A program made the translations under genes and the position numbers. The notes under the pieces are model-generated. The model saw only the letters and a program-made list of their open reading frames with translations, had not been told where the DNA came from and searched no databases. 64,000 nucleotides of DNA from positions 135,544,455 through 135,608,454 of the forward strand of contig NC_068937.1 in the NCBI RefSeq assembly GCF_016801865.2, read 5' to 3'. The stretch comes from Culex pipiens pallens. Its lineage: Eukaryota > Arthropoda > Insecta > Diptera > Culicidae. Numbering within the stretch: the first letter of the stretch is position 1; each line of letters begins with the position of its first letter. This document shows, piece by piece, positions 1 through 11,900 of the stretch.

Positions 1-60
1 TCGAAAAAAAATCCGCGCCAAATCCGCGCCGACCTAAAACCCGAAACCGCGCGAAATCCA
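1..60. repeat. ATCCGCGCC-rich cluster, left copy
   Basis: GC-rich words AATCCGCGCC, ACCGCGCGAAATCC and ATCCACGCC recur within 60 bases of otherwise AT-rich DNA. The same words recur at 1786-1885 in the same orientation. The cluster runs off the window edge, so its true extent is unknown. It may be the edge of a dispersed element; no coding potential is seen. Confidence 0.5.
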
Positions 61-246
61 CGCCATATAAAAATATCGCGACCAACATTTAAGAAATTTT
101 ATTAATAAATTAAGAAAAATTAAATCAGAAAGTATTTGATTAAAAAAAATCGTTTTATGCTTAAAGGAATGAAAGCAATAAACCCGTTTTAAAAAAATAC
201 CTCAAGAGACGGTCAAGGAAAGGGTCATGAAAAAAAAGATTCTTAA

Positions 247-690
247 GAATTGAAGAATTTAAGAATTTAAGAATTTAAGAATTTAAGAATTTAAGAATTT
301 AAGAATTTAAGAATTTAAGAATTTAAGAATTTAAGAATTTAAGAATTTAAGAATTTAAGAATTTAAGAATTTAAGAATTTAAGAATTTAAGAATTTAAGA
401 ATTTAAGAATTTAAGAATTTAAGAATTTAAGAATTTAAGAATTTAAGAATTTAAGAATTTAAGAATTTAAGAATTTAAGAATTTAAGAATTTAAGAATTT
501 AAGAATTTAAGAATTTAAGAATTTAAGAATTTAAGAATTTAAGAATTTAAGAATTTAAGAATTTAAGAATTTAAGAATTTAAGAATTTAAGAATTTAAGA
601 ATTTAAGAATTTAAGAATTTAAGAATTTAAGAATTTAAGAATTTAAGAATTTAAGAATTTAAGAATTTAAGAATTTAAGAATTTAAGAAT
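247..690. repeat. (AAGAATTT)n 8-bp microsatellite
   Basis: About 55 nearly perfect copies of the octamer AAGAATTT run for roughly 440 bp, with one short variant unit at the left edge and an abrupt right end. The flanks are AT-rich. Such purity implies recent slippage expansion. DNA from 691 to 1131 is very AT-rich, with no recognised feature. Confidence 0.97.
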
Positions 691-1131
691 ACTAAAATTA
701 TTTGAGATTTGAGATATATTTTTTTAAGTTTTCTATATTGTTTTGAATTTGATATTTTTTAGTTTTCCAATTTTTACTTTTTAAATTTTGTTTTTATTCA
801 ATCCTTAAATTTTTTATTACCCAAAGCTTTTTGTTATTTTGAATTTTAGATTTCTTAAATTTTTAATTTAGAAATTTCAGATTTTTTAAATTACAATTTT
901 AAAAATTTCGAAAAAAAATTATTGTGTATTTTGATATTTTTTGTTAAAAAACTATTAAAATAAAAAAAAGTTTCGAATTTTTGAATTTCTGAAGCTTTGA
1001 TTTTGAAATGTTTTGATCATTTTATTTTCGCCAAGAATGTTTAAATTTAGAAAAAAAAATATTTCTACCGATTAAATTCCATCTAAAATTCGAAAGTTGA
1101 TGCCAGCTTCTCTTACGTCCAATCAAGCTCA

Positions 1132-1372
1132 TACACGCAGAAAAATGTTTTGTAGAATCAGCCTGTACGAGGTTTGTTTCAACAAAAAATTGTTGAATAT
1201 AATCAACGCAGAGTTTTCGTTGAAACAAACCTTGATTTGCTCAATTCCACAAAAATCTTTTGTTGTTTTGAAAAAGTTGCTTTGACGTTTAGCGTTGATT
1301 CAACAAAAATCTTGATTTTCAAATCAACAAAATGTTTTGTTGATTCAAATATGCTATATTTTTCTGCGTGTA
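1132..1372. mobile_element. TA-flanked MITE, ends CACGCAGAAAAAT
   Basis: A 237-bp body (1134-1370) begins CACGCAGAAAAATG and ends with its near complement, ATTTTTCTGCGTG. The dinucleotide TA lies directly outside both ends, as for Tc1/mariner-type target duplications. The interior repeats TTGATTCAACAAAA words in both orientations, so the whole element can fold. It has no transposase and would be non-autonomous. It resembles the palindromic MITEs described from Culex, but the family name is not assigned. Short ORFs in it are not genes. Confidence 0.8.
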
Positions 1373-1785
1373 TTTGGCGCCCACCAGAACAAGCACCAAT
1401 AATCGTTTTTGTTACACATTCCAATGTCTATATCTTCGGGAAAAGTTTGTAATATTTGATTTACAACATTAAAAATTTACTAAATCCAGTATACAATTAA
1501 AAATAAATAAGGTTAAAAATCATTACTCAAAACTCAAAAGAAATTAAATATTCAGTGCCGGAGATGTTAAGAAATGACAAGAAACATATAAAAAATAATT
1601 TCTACATAATCTTCATCTTCATTTTTCGACGGTTCGTACTAAGAAAATACAAACAAATATTTTCTGAAGAAAATTCATTTAATAAAAATATGTAATTCTT
1701 ACAAATTATCGTAATTCCTGATAATATTTTCTTAATAACTTGAAATTTATTCTATCTCTCTTTAATATATTTATCAAAATTGCCA

Positions 1786-1885
1786 TCCGCGCGAAATCCG
1801 CGCCTGAGCAAAATTAGCCAGCAAATCCGCGCCAGATCCGCGCTATCCGCGCGAAACGCGCCATCCGCGCGATCCGCGCCGTCCG
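1786..1885. repeat. ATCCGCGC-rich cluster, right copy
   Basis: At least six ATCCGCGC or close variants occur in 100 bp, separated by AT-rich words, matching the cluster at 1-60 in sequence and orientation. The 1.7 kb between the clusters includes the microsatellite and a MITE. DNA at 1373-1785 shows nothing else. Confidence 0.6.
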
Positions 1886-3400
1886 TAACAACCCTGAAAG
1901 TCATATTTTTTTCTAAAACTTGGCAACACTGCGGTATAATTTTTGACAAAGTTGTTTCATAGCAAAAAATTGCATTTTTTGTTTTCTAAAACGTATAGCA
2001 AAATTAAAATTTTACAAAAAATGTTATTTTGTGCAATCCATTTTTTTTGCGCGAAAAGCGGAATTTAAATAATGGGTAATATTTTTAAGTGTTAGTTTTT
2101 TTGGAGAAGTCTTATGCAATACCTACATCTGGAAAGTGCTGATTATAATCATAACAATTCACACAGAAATTTCATGCGATTCTTATAAAATTATTATTAA
2201 TTAGGGTAATAAAGCAAGAAAAACATTTATCTCTATATTTTTCTAAAATTTCGTCAAAACAGAAGCATCATAGCTAGGATTGAGTTTTCTTTTCAATTAG
2301 GCCATTGTAAATATTATTTCAAGTTTTTGCTTCAAAACTTTGATAGCTGCGCTTGCAATTTGAAATAAGTTTTTTGCCCCTCCTCAATGTTGACCAGAAT
2401 GTTACTCAAGTCTTGTAAAAATCACATAGAATTTAAAGAAAATAAGACTGCCCAAAACTGACCCTAACTAATTTATTATTCGCGCAGCACCAAACCGAAG
2501 TGCACATCACTTCTGTTGCGCGAAAAAATCTCCGAACGAAAATGTAGTGGTTTGTCGTTAGCGTGTACATCAGCCTGTGGCGCAACAGCTTTGACAGGTT
2601 GCGTTCGTATTTTGATTTTTGTCTGCTTTCACAATATGAGTAGTTTCGAGTTTAACGAAATCTGAATTAAAGTAACTCAGAAACGAATGATTTGAATTGA
2701 GTGTGTAGATTTTATTCGAGTGTAATTTATGTAAATATGCGAGTGAAATACATTCAAAACTAAAGTTTTTTTTTTCAATTGGGTCGGTAAATAGAATTCT
2801 GAATGAGAACTACCCTTAAATATATTTTTTGGAACGAGCTTGTTAAAATTGTTGACAAGTCGAGGGCTGTCAAACCGTTAAACGAAAACAATAATATCAG
2901 AGTAATTTAAGCCCTACCCAAAAGTGGGTAGCGCTTTCCCTAATGTTTCGCTCGACTCAAGTTTATGTAGATCACTGGGTCAAGGACCACATCCCTTACC
3001 TTTTTCCATCGACAGAGCTTCTGCGGAATCCTTTGCAAATGATCTGCTGAAATGTATTGAAGAAGCGAAATGCACATCAGGGGCACCACAGAATGCATCC
3101 TGCACAAATGAACAAAATCCTTGAATGTGCAATGAAATGAAAACAAAAATCCTCCCAACCACAGTTTTGTGCGGGGGAGTGGTGGTTTGCAAATTGCCAC
3201 AATTTCCCAAACCGATGACAGATTGAGGTTATGGACACAAACCTTGAGATTGATTGCGTCGATATTGGTTTGTTTTTTCGGGGCAGCTCGCAATAAATTG
3301 CAGGAAGTGTAGGATTCTGGCTCAGCGTGTGGGACGATTTGTTATTTAATTTCGACTGTTTACTTTGTTTATCCTGTTTCGAAACACACCGAAAATAGTA
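1886..3400. other. AT-rich DNA without recognised gene
   Basis: No exon-like stretch is convincing here. Words of the TGAGT palindrome family (see 24379-24535) occur in degraded form at about 2635-2730. A TGGCAACACTG word is at 1921. The short ORFs at 2924-3293 lack codon bias and splice context. Confidence 0.5.
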
Positions 3401-3429
3401 AAATATTGCCTTTTCACCGTCACGGCGTC

Positions 3430-4160
3430 GTCGGTTCGAAAAACCAATATCGAAGTTGACAACCGCACGTTCACGTGATTAATTGCGACCCACGTGGTCG
3501 AAATTGCAACCGATAAATTATCGATTGAGAGTGTCATCGGTACACGAGACCGGACGAGATTCTGTGTCTGTGTGCGTTCCCACCCTCCCCACACAAAAAA
3601 TACCAACCAACACATGCAACTTCATTCAGGTATTTCTTCGGTTTATAACTCATTTTGTGATATTATTGCTCCCCCTCCACCCATCCCAAAAACTCTTCCC
3701 CCATTCCCGCGCAGCGTGTAGACGCGGAAGGCGCCGTTGGTGGCAGCAGCCTTGGAAGAGCAGCAGCCCCCGGGATTCATGCAACCGGTCGTCGTCGTCG
3801 TCGTTGCGAACTCATCAAAGTTGGCCTCGCAAAGCGCGCCTTTAGGGGAGAGCAACCAGCAAGCAGTCACGTTTTTGACGTGAATGCCTTCTGCGCATGT
3901 CGGGAAAATTTCCGTTCGTGCAACCATTGAGAAATTTGAAAAGCTCCCTCGGGTCTACGATTCTTTGAGTGGAGGAGGAGGAGGAGGTGGACGAAGCAGG
4001 CCATGGCTAGAACGGATCCGGAATAGAGTGAAAAGGGATAGGAGGGAAAACTCGCCTACGCTGATCAAGTGACTGCTGGAATGACAGCGTGCTTTTCGTG
4101 GTGGTGGTGAATCGACGAAAATCGACGGGTGCGCTGAGCGTTTTGGTTTTGGTGTTTGGC
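3430..4160. other. GC-rich exon-like or promoter-like island
   Basis: This block is clearly GC-richer than its surroundings. A CACGTG E-box lies near 3490 and a TATCGAT word (DRE core-like) near 3518. On the plus strand a pyrimidine-rich run ends in a good acceptor, CCCGCGCAG, at 3714. After it a frame stays open for about 70 codons to a TGA near 3927. A possible donor at 3630 would define an intron of about 85 nt. On the minus strand, 3715-3800 instead shows a run of codons ending in G or C. The two readings cannot both be right, and neither product is recognised. It could be a noncoding 5' exon or part of a small gene. Confidence 0.3.
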
Positions 4161-4239
4161 ATCGTTCGGGGAAATGAGAAATTGCTTCGCGGAGCAAAAT
4201 GGAATATTTTTTTCCTATTTGGTTGGGAAAGCTTTCATT

Positions 4240-6146
4240 CAATGTTTTGGCGTTTTAAGGGTGGTATGCAATTAGGTGTTGTACTAAGAACCAGAATTAT
4301 TTTAATAAATTCCGTTCAAAATACATCTTATTTATGAGGTAATTGCGATAATTTTACCCAAAAATTTAATTTTATAATTTCGAAATAAAAACAAATATTC
4401 ACGTAGTTTATGGATGTCCCCTTAGACTGTATGGCGCTTTTCTATGACCAAAGAAGACATTTTACATGTTTGGATTGTCCATACAAGTCTTCACTCAACT
4501 GTCCATAAACAAATGGAATATGAATATTTGAAAATCGCTATCTCTGATTTTCTGTTCGATTTAGTGTCTTCAGAAAACATACGGAAAGGCCATTAAAATA
4601 TTGCAAAATCTGTGTCTTGAGAATTTTTCAAACAAAATAGCTGCACTCTAAAAAATAATCCTTTTTTATTGAACTTTTCACACATAACAAAAAAAATGAA
4701 TAAAACATATTTTAAAGATGAAAAAAATGCTATCTTTTGAAGTATGGCACAAGTTGGTTGAAATTCATTTAGCAGTACTACAAAATTTTTGAAAAAAAAC
4801 ATGTTCTGACTAAAACGAGAAAAAACTAAAATTCATCGTAACTTTATTTTTAGATGTAATGTCAAATTTGCCACTTAAAAATAATTAACAGAAATCTCGA
4901 TAATAGTTTGCAAGATATATTCACCCAAAAGTGTTTCTTTTTTGTTGAAAAAATAAATTCCATCAAGAAATATTTAATAAATTGCGAGCTTTGAAGACAT
5001 TGAACATTGGACAATTGGTTGCGCAGATGTAGGTAGCCTCTGAAAGTTAATTCGAACATGAAAAATTTGGTTTTCACTTCATCACCAAAATAGCGTACAT
5101 TTTTCAATAGAGGATAACTCAATATAAATGCGTCCATTTATCAATGTCAGAAATTCAAGTATTGTATTTTTTTCGATCTTTCGAAAAACAGTATTTTTAC
5201 AATGTTCAAATCAACCCTAACATTTAATATGGTCGAAAATTAATGCTTTTGGGAAAGGAAAAAAAAAATTTGGATGCTACAGGTTCCTTTCACAATTTTT
5301 AAAACTTATTTGAAAGGTTAAACTAATTTGCAATCGAGAAGTATTTTTCTCTATAAAATGCTTTATCGCAACAACTATCTATTGATAAATTTATATTTTT
5401 TCTGAAAAAAAAGATCTTAAAAGGAACATTGATTTTAAAATATAAAAACGAATGCACCTAATCGCACAATTTTAAATTATTTTCAATTGAAAATGGGACT
5501 AAACTTTTTGGTTTTTGTTGGAGTACATTTTCAATACTTTTTTAAAATCATCAAATTTCAAATCATTTTTTCAGAAAAAATTGTGTCTTCGTGAAATTTT
5601 TTTTTTCTCAATTAGATTTTTTTTGCATCGCTTTATCGCAACAATTACCTATTTGTCCGTTTTTTCAAAGTTTAAAAATTAAAATATAAATAAATGTCAC
5701 AACCATCGGTAAAAAAAATATTTCTAAAATGGACAATGATTTGGAAAATACAAAAACGACTGCTTTTAATAAAAAATGATAACTACTTTTTGATTGCAAA
5801 CTTGGTTATCAACTTTTATCAATGATTCTTTCGAAAAAAATTTGAGTGCATTTTAAATAGGACTATTGAAAAATCATGATTTTTCAAAACTGTGTATCTT
5901 CGTGCAAAAGTTTATTTCCAAACTTACCCTTATCTTCAATTTGCTTTTTTTTTGTAATTGAAAATTTTACAATCGATTTTACAAGTTTTTATCAATCAAA
6001 AATTAAAAAAAAAAAACTTGCAAACTAGTCCAAACCCTTCTAATCCAAAGATCTTTTATTTTTTTTACTAATTTAAAATTTTAGGGTCACAGATCGCTGA
6101 CAGACCAGGTCCCGAAATTAGTAAACTTGCATAAGATGATATTCTG
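4240..6146. other. AT-rich DNA with degraded repeat pieces
   Basis: No coding region is supported. A fragment near 4405-4450 (TTTATGGATGTCCCC) resembles the end of the dispersed repeat at about 59690-59745 (TTTATGGATAGCCCCC). The rest consists of poly-A/T-rich words typical of old intergenic or intronic mosquito DNA. Confidence 0.5.
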
Positions 6147-6479
6147 CAATTGAGTCCTAAAATGAAGCTTAGATTGCTGATATTATTGTTTACACCGATA
6201 AAGCTTATTTTTCTGAGTACAATGACCCTTTGTACGACCACAAAGAGTTTAAAATGGATTTTAAAATCAATTTTGAAAAATTAACCTCGCGGTCCTTCTT
6301 GACAGAAAAGCTCCTACTTGACAGCTCTTTCCAAGGGGACCATAGTTGATCCATCGAAAAAATGTTGTCTTGTCAAATTTTTTTATGCATTTAAATGAAA
6401 AAAGTGATCAGAAATGGTTTTTAATCGTGTTTTTTAACGTTGTACATAAAAATTGACATAAAGCTTTAGTACCCAATTG
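6147..6479 (+). mobile_element. 333-bp MITE, copy 1, ends CAATTG..CCTAAA
   Basis: This copy is over 90% identical to 31173-31506 by eye and lies in the same orientation. Its ends are inverted: CAATTGAGTCCTAAA at the left and TTTAGTACCCAATTG at the right. It contains no ORF of note. Having two near full-length copies in one window defines the boundaries independently of the terminal repeats. The element is non-autonomous and its superfamily is unknown. Confidence 0.85.
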
Positions 6480-6523
6480 TTTCCTTTTTTTGGTCACGAA
6501 AATTGCATAATTATTTTGAAAAG

Positions 6524-6545
6524 AAGACAATTTCAAGAAAGAAGT
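6524..6545 (+). repeat. 22-bp direct repeat, left copy
   Basis: This 22-mer (starting AAGACAATTT, ending GAAAGAAGT) is repeated exactly and in the same orientation at 20826-20847. It stops exactly one base before the first base of the SINE head at 6546. It therefore looks like the left target-site duplication of an insertion whose right end lies 14.3 kb away. Confidence 0.8.
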
Positions 6546-6620
6546 GGAGCGGCCGTGGCTGACTGGTTACGGTGTTCGCTTTGTAAGCGAATGGTCCTGG
6601 GTTCGATGCCCATCTGCTCC
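6546..6620 (+). mobile_element. SINE head, tRNA-Thr(TGT)-like
   Basis: The 75-nt segment folds roughly as a tRNA. GGAGC at 6546 pairs with GCTCC at 6616. The anticodon stem TTCGC/GCGAA encloses the loop TTTGTAA (anticodon TGT). The T arm carries GGGTTCGATGCCC, a B-box. The T stem is imperfect and there is no pol III run of T after it, so this is a SINE head rather than a working tRNA gene. The same head occurs on the minus strand at 57752-57826. The 22-bp direct repeat abuts its first base. Confidence 0.75.
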
Positions 6621-6683
6621 CAACGAGAAAGTTTAAGACTTAGAAATACTTGAAATACTGAATAAGAACGAAAAATCAAAGTC

Positions 6684-6757
6684 GCTCGCGTCGGGGTTCG
6701 ATCCCCCGTTCTTTGGATTGGCAAGCAAAAATGCTAACCACTACGCCATCACAGCTT
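6684..6757 (-). mobile_element. second tRNA-like SINE part, opposite strand
   Basis: Read on the minus strand, the segment carries an excellent A-box (TGGCGTAGTGG at about 6744-6754) and a B-box-like GGGGATCGAACCCCG. These are tRNA pol III promoter elements. It faces the tRNA-Thr-like head about 65 bp to its left, giving a tail-to-tail pair of tRNA-derived units. It could be a separate SINE inserted into the first one, or half of a two-headed SINE. No discriminating tail was found. Confidence 0.55.
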
Positions 6758-6898
6758 GGTGAGCTATGACTGGAATTAGGAATACTGTTACTATCAACTA
6801 TATACTCGCTGGGTCCTTGTCCATTTGACAAGGGTTCGGAAGTTCTAAATAACGTTTGAACCCGATTGGTGCAAACGTTCTTCAGGGCGGGGCTTGTC

Positions 6899-6952
6899 GA
6901 AAAAACCCGATTTAATATCACCAGAGGTGAAATAGAGCCTTTCTTACAAAAT
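6899..6952 (+). repeat. inverted arm, partner of 22671-22724
   Basis: The run CGAAAAAACCCGATTTAAT then CACCAGAGGTGAAATAGAGCC to CTTTCTTAC is about 75% complementary to 22671-22724. The pair faces inward around the tandem array. A further inverted match joins 7300-7345 (CTTGACGACTTGTCGAGCTT) with 21985-22040 (CGACAAGTTGTCAAGTTGAG). Either the arms end one large foldback, or they are two members of a dispersed family. Confidence 0.5.
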
Positions 6953-7330
6953 GATTAAACTCCGAGAAATATATTGGTGCAATTATTTTTTCAAAAGCAT
7001 AATGATACCATCCAGTGAGAATTTTACCTAAAGCTTCGAATCTTTTAAGGCTAAACCTCAAATGCCATTTTTTTTAAATTTCAGAAGTACATTATTTGTC
7101 GCAAAACATTTAAATTAAATTAAAAAAAACATATTGGATTGACACTATCAGAAAAAAATAAAGGGTACTCAGTCTATAATGTTAGTCTATGATTAACTTA
7201 AAAAAATATGTATCGCTATTGCACTTTGTCGATCAATAATGAGAAGCTAGAAAGAACACTTTGACGCGCAGCGTGAAACGCGCAAGCGTAAAAGCGCTGG
7301 CGTTGAAGCTTCGACTTGACGACTTGTCGA

Positions 7331-8234
7331 GCTTTCGAGCGAGAACGAGCCGGGACTTCGAATTTGATGTTCAGTATATGATTTTGTATAAATCCAAAAA
7401 TTTAATAGGAATAAATAGGGTAAAAATAAGACGGAAAACACTAAAATCGCTATATCTCTGGAAATACATTTTGGAAAAGCTTCAAATTTTGGGCCCAAAC
7501 AGTTTTTGGCGCATGTTTTCGAATGGCTTTTTGTTTGAAACTGAAATCTTTAAATTTGATAGTGTTATCTGTAAAATAGTCCAAAAAATACCTCTAAAAA
7601 TGGCTTTGACCACATTTACTGGTCGAAAATTGTGAATCGAAAAATAAAATGTTCGTCTCCGACCCCACGGCTACAGATCTGGCTTTTAAAAATTGTGGGT
7701 TTTACGAGCGGTTTTCCAGTGATGGAAGACACAAATTTTTAAGAGCGGATACAGACATCGGCCATGTATTTCAGAAAAAGAGCTCTCAAAAATCAGACTT
7801 TGAGTTCCGGGTTTCGGGCGAAAATTCAATCGAAAGAACGCATCTAAACCTTCAATTTAGTAATAGGATTTTTTCCTGGGACGAATCCTCGCCGTGCACG
7901 ATTTTTTTTAGATTTCTGAAAAAAGCGTTTTTCCAAAAGCAAACCTTAAACCTTTCTTTTGTAAGAAAGGCAAAAAGTCAAACGCTCTCAAATAAAAGTG
8001 CGGAATCCAATCGATGTAAAATTTGCTGAGAAGTTTGATCGAGTCGTGAACACTCAGTTAGAAAGATAAATTTAAGTGAAATTACAAATAAATCCTTGGG
8101 GAGAATTATTCTGAATGACCCCTTACCTTTTTGAGAAATTTACTCTGTATATAAAGAAAAATCATACAGCTATAACTTTTGAACCAACCGTCTGATCAAT
8201 ACCAAAATTTACTCGAATACAATTCATACCAAAT
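7331..8234 (+). repeat. diverged edge monomer of the 904-bp array
   Basis: The first monomer joins the array in the A position but is a mosaic: it has the C-type CTCTGG and the A-type ATTGTGGG. Its first 45 bases differ at several sites from all others (for example GAGCGAGAACGAGCC where the rest have GATCGAGAATGGGCT). Upstream (7261-7330) lies single-copy DNA with repeated GCGCAAGCG and GCTTCGACTTGACGA words. A diverged border copy is usual for satellites homogenised from the inside. Confidence 0.85.
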
Positions 8235-8248
8235 GCTTTCGATCGAGA

Positions 8249-8933
8249 ATGGGCTGGGACTTTGAATTTGATGTTCAGTATATGATTTTGTATAAATCCA
8301 AAAATTTAATAGGAATAAATAGGGTAAAAATAAGACGGAAAACACTAAAATCGCTATATCACTGGAAATACATTTTGGAAAAGCTTCAAATTTTGGGCCC
8401 AAACAGTTTTTGGCGCATGTTTTCGAATGGCTTTTTGTTTGAAACTGAAATCTTTAAATTTGATAGTGTTATCTGTAAAATAGTCCAAAAAATACCTCTA
8501 AAAATGGCTTTGACCACATTTACTGGTCGAAAATTGTGAATCGAAAAATAAAATGTTCGTCTCCGACCCCACGGCTACAGATCTGGCTTTTAAAAACTGT
8601 GGGTTTTACGAGCGGTTTTCCAGTGATGGAAGACACAAATTTTTAAGAGCGGATACAGACATCGGCCATGTATTTCAGAAAAAGAGCTCTCAAAAATCAG
8701 ACTTTGAGTTCCGGGTTTCGGGCGAAAATTCAATCGAAAGAACGCATCTAAACCTTCAATTTAGTAATAGGATTTTTTTCTGGGACGAATCCTCGCCGTG
8801 CACGAATTTTTTTAGATTTCTGAAAAAAGCGTTTTTCCAAAAGCAAACCTTAAACCTTTCTTTTGTAAGAAAGGCAAAAAGTCAAACGCTCTCAAATAAA
8901 AGTGCGGAATCCAATCGATGTAAAATTTGCTGA
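8249..8933 (+). other. pair of ORFs carried by every monomer (96 and 126 codons)
   Basis: Each complete monomer holds an open frame of 96 codons followed 13 nt later by one of 126 codons (shown here for the second monomer). A 68-codon frame also lies on the other strand. Because the monomers are nearly identical, conservation between copies says nothing about selection. The products are rich in F, K, S and N, show no recognised domain, signal or zinc motif, and use AT-rich codons like the background. I regard them as probably not genes. Their persistence in all types is worth noting only because the single-base length change of type B lies outside both frames. Confidence 0.35.
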
Positions 8934-11900
8934 GAAGTTTGATCGAGTCGTGAACACTCAGTTAGAAAGATAAATTTAAGTGAAATTACAAATAAATCCT
9001 TGGGGAGAATTATTCTGAATGACCCCTTACCTTTTTTGAGAAATTTACTCTGTATATAAAGAAAAATCATACAGCTATAACTTTTGAACCAACCGTCTGA
9101 TCAATACCAAAATTTACTCGAATACAATTCATACCAAATGCTTTCGATCGAGAATGGGCTGGGACTTTGAATTTGATGTTCAGTATATGATTTTGTATAA
9201 ATCCAAAAATTTAATAGGAATAAATAGGGTAAAAATAAGACGGAAAACACTAAAATCGCTATATCTCTGGAAATACATTTTGGAAAAGCTTCAAATTTTG
9301 GGCCCAAACAGTTTTTGGCGCATGTTTTCGAATGGCTTTTTGTTTGAAACTGAAATCTTTAAATTTGATAGTGTTATCTGTAAAATAGTCCAAAAAATAC
9401 CTCTAAAAATGGCTTTGACCACATTTACTGGTCGAAAATTGTGAATCGAAAAATAAAATGTTCGTCTCCGACCCCACGGCTACAGATCTGGCTTTTAAAA
9501 ATTGTGGATTTTACGAGCGGTTTTCCAGTGATGGAAGACACAAATTTTTAAGAGCGGATACAGACATCGGCCATGTATTTCAGAAAAAGAGCTCTCAAAA
9601 ATCAGACTTTGAGTTCCGGGTTTCGGGCGAAAATTCAATCGAAAGAACGCATCTAAACCTTCAATTTAGTAATAGGATTTTTTCCTGGGACGAATCCTCG
9701 CCGTGCACGATTTTTTTTAGATTTCTGAAAAAAGCGTTTTTCCAAAAGCAAACCTTAAACCTTTCTTTTGTAAGAAAGGCAAAAAGTCAAACGCTCTCAA
9801 ATAAAAGTGCGGAATCCAATCGATGTAAAATTTGCTGAGAAGTTTGATCGAGTCGTGAACACTCAGTTAGAAAGATAAATTTAAGTGAAATTACAAATAA
9901 ATCCTTGGGGAGAATTATTCTGAATGACCCCTTACCTTTTTGAGAAATTTACTCTGTATATAAAGAAAAATCATACAGCTATAACTTTTGAACCAACCGT
10001 CTGATCAATACCAAAATTTACTCGAATACAATTCATACCAAATGCTTTCGATCGAGAATGGGCTGGGACTTTGAATTTGATGTTCAGTATATGATTTTGT
10101 ATAAATCCAAAAATTTAATAGGAATAAATAGGGTAAAAATAAGACGGAAAACACTAAAATCGCTATATCACTGGAAATACATTTTGGAAAAGCTTCAAAT
10201 TTTGGGCCCAAACAGTTTTTGGCGCATGTTTTCGAATGGCTTTTTGTTTGAAACTGAAATCTTTAAATTTGATAGTGTTATCTGTAAAATAGTCCAAAAA
10301 ATACCTCTAAAAATGGCTTTGACCACATTTACTGGTCGAAAATTGTGAATCGAAAAATAAAATGTTCGTCTCCGACCCCACGGCTACAGATCTGGCTTTT
10401 AAAAATTGTGGGTTTTACGAGCGGTTTTCCAGTGATGGAAGACACAAATTTTTAAGAGCGGATACAGACATCGGCCATGTATTTCAGAAAAAGAGCTCTC
10501 AAAAATCAGACTTTGAGTTCCGGGTTTCGGGCGAAAATTCAATCGAAAGAACGCATCTAAACCTTCAATTTAGTAATAGGATTTTTTCCTGGGACGAATC
10601 CTCGCCGTGCACGATTTTTTTTAGATTTCTGAAAAAAGCGTTTTTCCAAAAGCAAACCTTAAACCTTTCTTTTGTAAGAAAGGCAAAAAGTCAAACGCTC
10701 TCAAATAAAAGTGCGGAATCCAATCGATGTAAAATTTGCTGAGAAGTTTGATCGAGTCGTGAACACTCAGTTAGAAAGATAAATTTAAGTGAAATTACAA
10801 ATAAATCCTTGGGGAGAATTATTCTGAATGACCCCTTACCTTTTTGAGAAATTTACTCTGTATATAAAGAAAAATCATACAGCTATAACTTTTGAACCAA
10901 CCGTCTGATCAATACCAAAATTTACTCGAATACAATTCATACCAAATGCTTTCGATCGAGAATGGGCTGGGACTTTGAATTTGATGTTCAGTATATGATT
11001 TTGTATAAATCCAAAAATTTAATAGGAATAAATAGGGTAAAAATAAGACGGAAAACACTAAAATCGCTATATCACTGGAAATACATTTTGGAAAAGCTTC
11101 AAATTTTGGGCCCAAACAGTTTTTGGCGCATGTTTTCGAATGGCTTTTTGTTTGAAACTGAAATCTTTAAATTTGATAGTGTTATCTGTAAAATAGTCCA
11201 AAAAATACCTCTAAAAATGGCTTTGACCACATTTACTGGTCGAAAATTGTGAATCGAAAAATAAAATGTTCGTCTCCGACCCCACGGCTACAGATCTGGC
11301 TTTTAAAAACTGTGGGTTTTACGAGCGGTTTTCCAGTGATGGAAGACACAAATTTTTAAGAGCGGATACAGACATCGGCCATGTATTTCAGAAAAAGAGC
11401 TCTCAAAAATCAGACTTTGAGTTCCGGGTTTCGGGCGAAAATTCAATCGAAAGAACGCATCTAAACCTTCAATTTAGTAATAGGATTTTTTTCTGGGACG
11501 AATCCTCGCCGTGCACGAATTTTTTTAGATTTCTGAAAAAAGCGTTTTTCCAAAAGCAAACCTTAAACCTTTCTTTTGTAAGAAAGGCAAAAAGTCAAAC
11601 GCTCTCAAATAAAAGTGCGGAATCCAATCGATGTAAAATTTGCTGAGAAGTTTGATCGAGTCGTGAACACTCAGTTAGAAAGATAAATTTAAGTGAAATT
11701 ACAAATAAATCCTTGGGGAGAATTATTCTGAATGACCCCTTACCTTTTTTGAGAAATTTACTCTGTATATAAAGAAAAATCATACAGCTATAACTTTTGA
11801 ACCAACCGTCTGATCAATACCAAAATTTACTCGAATACAATTCATACCAAATGCTTTCGATCGAGAATGGGCTGGGACTTTGAATTTGATGTTCAGTATA

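Noticed and set aside
6546..6620. Functional tRNA-Thr gene
   Set aside because: Imperfect T stem, no terminator T run, and the same sequence acts as the head of a SINE with target duplication at 57.4-57.8 kb.
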